Assembly: GCF_026410385.1 (NCBI RefSeq)
Contig: NZ_JAPMLT010000012.1
Coordinates: 62,001 to 126,000 of the forward strand
Origin: Tumebacillus lacus
GTDB taxonomy: Bacteria > Bacillota > Bacilli > Tumebacillales > Tumebacillaceae
Length of the DNA: 64,000 bases
Reading direction: 5' to 3'
Positions 59,809 to 64,000 of this stretch are shown here, piece after piece. The notes below the pieces were generated by a model, which saw only the letters and a program-made list of their open reading frames with translations, was not told the DNA's origin and searched no databases. Made by a program: the position numbers and the translations under genes. Numbering within the stretch: position 1 is the stretch's first letter; each line of letters starts with the position of its first letter.

Positions 59809-61081
59809 TGTTCTCCGTCAGTTCGTCGGTCAGCCGAGCGGCCAGCGGTTCCCGGTCGGTGACGGTGCGCTCGCCGTAGCGTTCGTCCATGTACAGGTCG
59901 GTCAGTTCGCGCATCGGGGCGGCGAGCTCCGGGCGCTGGACGGCGACACGGCGGATGTAGGCGAGGGGCGTCTCGCCGGGATGGCGGCCGTAGCCGTCTT
60001 TTCTCATGGCGTGGAGGAAGCGGCGGTAGAGGCGGCGCATCCGGGTCAAGGAACCGACCGGGACGCCGCCGCCCCGCCGGGTCGGCGTCTTGGCAGCGGT
60101 GCCGCGGATGAACTCGCGCACTTCGACGATGCCGCCTTTGGGTCGGCCGCGATGGAGGCGTCCCCGATGGCGCAGGTAGAGGAGCAGGACGACGAGGACG
60201 GCGATCAAGAGGAGGGTCATGATCGTGCCTTCGACGATCAGCGGGTCGACGGCTCCTTGCAGGTTCCCGTCGATCTCGGGCAGTTTGGTGAGTTCGCCTT
60301 CGCCCTCTTGTTTGCCCGACCGGCCATGAAAGTCACCCAGTCCCAGCCACGCCAGCAACCAGCCCACGCCGTAGACCAGCGGGGTCAGCACATAGCCGAT
60401 CGCCGTCCAGACCGCCTTGAACACCGGCACGCCCACCGCGTTGAGCAGCCAGGCGCCAAGCAGGGCACCGCCGACGACGAACAGCGGCAGGTTGTTTTGC
60501 AGGCGGTTCAGCGCGGACGGGGTGCTGTCGATGCCGCGCATCCACTGCGCAGCCCACGTCAGGGCCAGCAAGCGCAGGAACAGGAAGAGGATGAAAAACG
60601 GAAACATCTGCGACTGCCAGCGCGGGTCACCTTGCAGGATCAGGGTGAGCACGGCGGCGACCACGATCATGGCGATCTCCTGCCGGTAATGGCGTTGGAG
60701 CGCATGGCGCAAATAGGTGCGGTCGTCGACCGCCTCCATCATCCGCACCCACATCAAAAGCCCTGGGATCAGCATCGTCATCACCGGGTAGAGGATGTGT
60801 TCCGGCGGCAGGAGCAGCACGGAGAGGATCGTCGCCGCGATCAGGAAAACGATCCCGAGAGCGAGCAGCAGGAGCTGTTTGTCGCCGCTCTCCTCCCTGT
60901 GCTCCCCGAGCAGAAAGCGGGTGTATGCCACGCCGCCGAGGATCGCAGCGGTGAGCAGATAGCCGGGCACGTAGGCGGTGCCGTTTGCATAGAGGCCGCT
61001 CAAAATGATGAACAGGACGCTGTAGCCGACGGCATAACTGCCGATGGTCGCGAGGTAGACCCGGTGGAGCAAGCGGATCAT
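59798..61081 (-). CDS. Multi-pass membrane protein with DUF4129-like C-terminus
   Basis: This 427-residue protein has about nine membrane helices and a cytoplasmic C-terminus. That end, RLYRRFLHAMRKDGYGRHPG and then TPLAYIRRVAVQRPEL, resembles DUF4129. In the usual MoxR-DUF58-TgpA operons the third protein carries a transglutaminase domain between its helices; none is seen here (no Cys-His-Asp block). It overlaps the DUF58 gene by four bases. It probably forms a membrane complex with the other two products. Confidence 0.75.
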   Translation of the reverse strand: MIRLLHRVYLATIGSYAVGYSVLFIILSGLYANGTAYVPGYLLTAAILGGVAYTRFLLGEHREESGDKQLLLLALGIVFLIAATILSVLLLPPEHILYPVMTMLIPGLLMWVRMMEAVDDRTYLRHALQRHYRQEIAMIVVAAVLTLILQGDPRWQSQMFPFFILFLFLRLLALTWAAQWMRGIDSTPSALNRLQNNLPLFVVGGALLGAWLLNAVGVPVFKAVWTAIGYVLTPLVYGVGWLLAWLGLGDFHGRSGKQEGEGELTKLPEIDGNLQGAVDPLIVEGTIMTLLLIAVLVVLLLYLRHRGRLHRGRPKGGIVEVREFIRGTAAKTPTRRGGGVPVGSLTRMRRLYRRFLHAMRKDGYGRHPGETPLAYIRRVAVQRPELAAPMRELTDLYMDERYGERTVTDREPLAARLTDELTENRPR

Positions 61082-62238
61082 GCGGACACCTCCTGATCGA
61101 GCGTGGCTTGTTCTGCGTCGTCCTCGTCTTCCTCGACAGCCAGCACCGTGACCGGGATGCCCGGCGGCAGTCCGTGCAGGGAGTCGGCGACACGCGGAAA
61201 GGCGAAGATCCGGATCGTGTGCCCTTCGGCGCGCAGATGCTCGACGGCGAGGGCGGCGGACGGACTCCAGTGGGCGGTGAAGATCACCAGCGTCGTGCGG
61301 TCGCGCAACCGCCCCCGCAGCTCGCCGAGCAGATCTTCAAACGGAGCGGCCGCCCGGTGGCTGAGCCCGCCGAGTGCCGCGAGCAAGGTCTCAAAGTGAT
61401 CCGGCCGGTCGTTCGGCGGGATGTGCAGAGAGCCCGCCCCCGTCCAGCCGGCGTTGGTGGAGAGGGAGATCGACAGGCCCTGCTCCGCCGCCGCTTGCAA
61501 CCAGGTGGCGGCGGCGCGGATCTCGTGCTCCAGCAGGGCGTGGATGCTGCCCGTCCAGAACGGTTCGAAAAATTGGCCGTTGATCACGACGCAAAAGTCG
61601 GCTTGCGACGTGGTCTCGAACTGTTTGATCATCAGTTCGCTGGTGCGGGCGGTCGCCGCCCAGTGGATCGCTTTGTACGGGTCGCCGAGTTGATAGCTCC
61701 GCACGCCTTGCAGACGGGACGCGTCTTCTTGGTACCACCGTTGCACCGCCCGCTCGCCGATCAGTTCGTCCAGCCGCACGTGCAGGTCCGCCTCCGGGAG
61801 CAGGCGCGGACGGACGAGGATCGAACTCATGTCGTGGACTTTCTCATACGCGTCTTTTAAGCCAATTCCGTCGCCATACCGCAGTTCACCCGATTCAAAT
61901 CGATGCAGACCCCGCGCTGCAAAGCGCACCGGCACACAGCGCTGCATCCGCTGACGAGGAAGCAGGAAGGAACGAAGGACGAGCACATCGCTCCACTCCC
62001 CGTCTTCATTTCGGGCGAGCAGTCCGTCGCAAAGCGGCTGCGCAAGTTCCAGCCACGGGAGCGGAAACCAAGAGGTGTTCTCCAACACCACCCAGATCTC
62101 GCCTTCGTCTCCGGCGGTCCGGATCTCCTCCGGCAGTCGGATCTGGTAACGGATCTTGCCTTCCGTCCCTGTCTCCCAGAGCCGGGAGTAGGCGTAGATC
62201 ATCAGCAGCAGTCCGCCGATGAACAGCAGGGCGGTCAT
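61078..62238 (-). CDS. DUF58-family protein
   Basis: This 386-residue protein has two short N-terminal hydrophobic segments and a von Willebrand-A-like C-domain. The family motif GDPYKAIHWAATAR is present. DUF58 proteins act with MoxR ATPases in assembly or maturation of protein complexes. Overlaps of four bases (ATGA) with both neighbours indicate coupled translation. Confidence 0.88.
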   Translation of the reverse strand: MTALLFIGGLLLMIYAYSRLWETGTEGKIRYQIRLPEEIRTAGDEGEIWVVLENTSWFPLPWLELAQPLCDGLLARNEDGEWSDVLVLRSFLLPRQRMQRCVPVRFAARGLHRFESGELRYGDGIGLKDAYEKVHDMSSILVRPRLLPEADLHVRLDELIGERAVQRWYQEDASRLQGVRSYQLGDPYKAIHWAATARTSELMIKQFETTSQADFCVVINGQFFEPFWTGSIHALLEHEIRAAATWLQAAAEQGLSISLSTNAGWTGAGSLHIPPNDRPDHFETLLAALGGLSHRAAAPFEDLLGELRGRLRDRTTLVIFTAHWSPSAALAVEHLRAEGHTIRIFAFPRVADSLHGLPPGIPVTVLAVEEDEDDAEQATLDQEVSA

Positions 62239-63203
62239 CGGGATGCTCCCGCCGCGTCGTCCTCCACCGGTACCGGGACGATGTCTTCGAGGATCTCCGC
62301 GAGCAGGTGATCGGCCCCTTTTTGCTTGATGCGCATGGACGGGTCGAGTGCCAACCGGTGGGTCAGCACGGGTGCCGCCAGCTCTTGAATATCGTCCGGG
62401 ATCACATAGTCGCGGCCGCGAATGCCGGCCAGCGCTTGAGCGGCCGCCCCCAGCGCGATCAAGCCGCGCGGGGAGACGCCGATGCGGATGCCGTCGTGCT
62501 CGCGGGTGCGGCGGACGATCTCGAGCAGGTAGTGCTCCACGTCGGGAGCGAAACGGATGCGGCGGACGTCCTCCATCGCCTGGACGATCTCGTCCGGGGT
62601 GACGACCGGCTCCACCGTCGCCGAGGAACGGCCTTCGCGGGAGTAGCGGAAAATGGTGCGCTCCTCTTCCAGCGTCGGATAGCCGAGCGATATTTTCATC
62701 AAAAAGCGGTCGAGCTGCGCTTCCGGCAACGGGAACGTGCCGTGCGACTCAATCGGATTTTGCGTGGCGATCACAAAGAACGGGCGGTCGAGCGGGCGCG
62801 AGGCTCCGTCGACGGTGATCTGTCCCTCCGCCATCGCTTCCAGCAGCGCGGCTTGCGTGCGCGGGATGGCGCGGTTGATCTCGTCGGCGAGCACCAGTTG
62901 GGAAAACAGCGGACCTTGGCGGAATTCAAACGAGCTCGTCTGTTGGTTGAAAACGGTCGTGCCGACGACGTCGGACGGCAGCAGATCCGGGGTGCATTGC
63001 AGGCGGGTAAATTCACAGCCGATGCTGGCGGCCAGCGATTTGGCGAGCACCGTCTTGCCGACACCCGGCACGTCTTCCAGCAGGACGTGGCCCCCGGAGA
63101 AGAGGCCGACGAGCAGCAGATCGAGCGTATCTTGTTGTCCGACGATCGCTTTTGCGACCTCTTGACGAATTTTATGGGTGACTTGTTGAATTCGATTGTT
63201 CAT
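62235..63203 (-). CDS. MoxR-type AAA+ ATPase
   Basis: This 322-residue chaperone-like ATPase has Walker A DVPGVGKTVLAKSL, Walker B LVLADEINRA, sensor FFVIATQNPIE and the MoxR-specific LDRFLMKISLGYP. It is the first gene of the MoxR-DUF58-DUF4129 operon. It probably supplies energy for remodelling a membrane or surface target; the substrate is not evident. Confidence 0.92.
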   Translation of the reverse strand: MNNRIQQVTHKIRQEVAKAIVGQQDTLDLLLVGLFSGGHVLLEDVPGVGKTVLAKSLAASIGCEFTRLQCTPDLLPSDVVGTTVFNQQTSSFEFRQGPLFSQLVLADEINRAIPRTQAALLEAMAEGQITVDGASRPLDRPFFVIATQNPIESHGTFPLPEAQLDRFLMKISLGYPTLEEERTIFRYSREGRSSATVEPVVTPDEIVQAMEDVRRIRFAPDVEHYLLEIVRRTREHDGIRIGVSPRGLIALGAAAQALAGIRGRDYVIPDDIQELAAPVLTHRLALDPSMRIKQKGADHLLAEILEDIVPVPVEDDAAGASR

Positions 63204-63277
63204 GTCACACTCACACCTCTCTATTTTCTGAAGAATTAGTCACTTCGGATCGGAAAAAGTTACATGTTCTGCAAAAG

Positions 63278-63308
63278 AAAAAAGACGGTGCAAAGACCGT
63301 CTTTTTTC
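63278..63308. terminator. Hairpin after the dehydrogenase gene
   Basis: AAAAAAGACGGT pairs with ACCGTCTTTTTT around a short loop. T runs are present on both strands. The dehydrogenase gene ends ten bases away. Confidence 0.85.
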
Positions 63309-63318
63309 AGCCGTTGGC

Positions 63319-64000
63319 TTACCGGTTGATCCCGCTCATCGCTTCGAGTTGGAGCAGGATGACCGCGATGTCTTGGTCGCCGTGTCCGTTCGCTTTGGCG
63401 GCGACGAACGTCTGGTGCGCAGCCGACGTGGCCGGGAGCGAGGCTTCGGCCGTCTTGGCCGCTTCGAGGGCGAGGCCGAAGTCTTTTTCCATGTGCTTGA
63501 GCGCAAACGCCGCATCAAAATGGCCCGCCAGGATGCTCGGCGTTTTCATGGCAAGAATCGGCGAGGCGATCGCCGTCTGGCCGAACATGTCGAGCACCGT
63601 CTGACGGTCGAGGCCGGTCTTTTCCGCCAGCACGAGCGCTTCGGAGAGACCTTGCATCGTGATGCCGAGCATCAGGTTGACCGCCAGTTTGGCGTTGGCA
63701 CCTTGGCCGTTCTCCCCGAAGTGGTAGGACGCTTTGCCAAGGGCACGGAAGATCGGCGAGCACGTTTCATAGAGCTCCTTGTCGCCCCCGACGAGGATGA
63801 CGAGCGTGCCGTCTGTCGCCGGTTTGACCGAGCCGGAGACGGGCGCGTCGAGGAAGCCGATGCCCTGTGCACGAAGACGGGCGCCGATGGAGCGCGACGT
63901 CTCCGGGGCGATGGTGCTCATGTCGATCAAGGTCTGCCCGGCCCGCATCGCGGCGGCTGCCCCCGCTTCGCCAAACAGCACCGCCTCGACGGTCGCCGAG
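63319..64000 (-). CDS. 3-hydroxyisobutyrate-dehydrogenase-family NAD(P) oxidoreductase, N-terminus beyond right edge
   Basis: About 226 C-terminal residues of a beta-hydroxyacid dehydrogenase are visible. The substrate block FLDAPVSGSVKPATDGTL and the catalytic-lysine block GQGANAKLAVNLMLG match the family. The NAD-binding Rossmann part lies beyond the window. The substrate could be 3-hydroxyisobutyrate, tartronate semialdehyde or succinic semialdehyde. A terminator follows the stop. Confidence 0.88.
   Translation of the reverse strand, partial: SATVEAVLFGEAGAAAAMRAGQTLIDMSTIAPETSRSIGARLRAQGIGFLDAPVSGSVKPATDGTLVILVGGDKELYETCSPIFRALGKASYHFGENGQGANAKLAVNLMLGITMQGLSEALVLAEKTGLDRQTVLDMFGQTAIASPILAMKTPSILAGHFDAAFALKHMEKDFGLALEAAKTAEASLPATSAAHQTFVAAKANGHGDQDIAVILLQLEAMSGINR

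Overview
The window looks like chromosome of a spore-forming Gram-positive bacterium with a GC-rich genome, most like Alicyclobacillaceae/Tumebacillus (Bacillales). This is inference from gene content: an xpt-pbuX operon behind a guanine riboswitch, a Bacillus-type hemE-hemH-hemY operon, S-layer-homology proteins, azlC/azlD, a RocA/PutB-type proline pathway, a proline-rich coat-like protein and strong AGGAGG ribosome sites. No rRNA, tRNA, CRISPR array, transposase or integrase was recognised.

Region 1 (1-26.4 kb) is GC-rich core genome. It holds an enoyl-CoA hydratase (cut by the left edge), a siroheme nitrite/sulfite reductase, two tail-to-tail CorA transporters (one with GTN in place of GMN), an Fe-S assembly operon (Rrf2/IscR-like regulator, nifS, nifU, a coiled-coil protein) behind tandem palindromic operators, and xpt-pbuX. 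It continues with a 29-residue membrane peptide, a YuiH-like molybdopterin oxidoreductase, a PhoD-like phosphatase, an ABC exporter, methionine gamma-lyase, azlCD, an ABC-F protein, a [2Fe-2S] ferredoxin, an S-layer/3D-domain protein and cyclophilin.

Region 2 (about 26.4-43.3 kb) is visibly AT-richer and reads as a horizontally acquired defence island. In order: a membrane protein with a modification-dependent (Mrr/AspBHI-like) restriction enzyme behind a perfect palindrome; a five-gene operon of AddA-like helicase, AddB-like protein, a 69-aa protein and two UvrD-like helicases; a restriction-modification set (HTH protein, AlwI-family endonuclease, C5-cytosine methyltransferase, Vsr); and an HTH-TPR regulator overlapping a 42-aa secreted propeptide, the layout of a peptide quorum-sensing (RRNPP) pair. 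The helicase operon and the regulator/propeptide pair are the best candidates for undescribed systems. Both Add-like proteins lack their nuclease domains, while the AddB-like one keeps the iron-sulfur cysteines. The 69-aa protein shares an N-terminal motif with one helicase.

Region 3 (43.4-64 kb) returns to GC-rich core genome. It carries a second HTH-TPR regulator, a MutT-like Nudix hydrolase, a disrupted AT-rich reading frame, an omega-amidase-like hydrolase, a 54-aa cysteine-rich protein and the haem operon. These are followed by proline catabolism genes (rocA, putB), an orphan M4-protease propeptide protein, an S-layer-homology protein, a thiolase, a lipase-like hydrolase, a MoxR-DUF58-DUF4129 operon and a 3-hydroxyisobutyrate-dehydrogenase-like gene cut by the right edge. 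Most operons end in clear hairpin terminators, many of them bidirectional.
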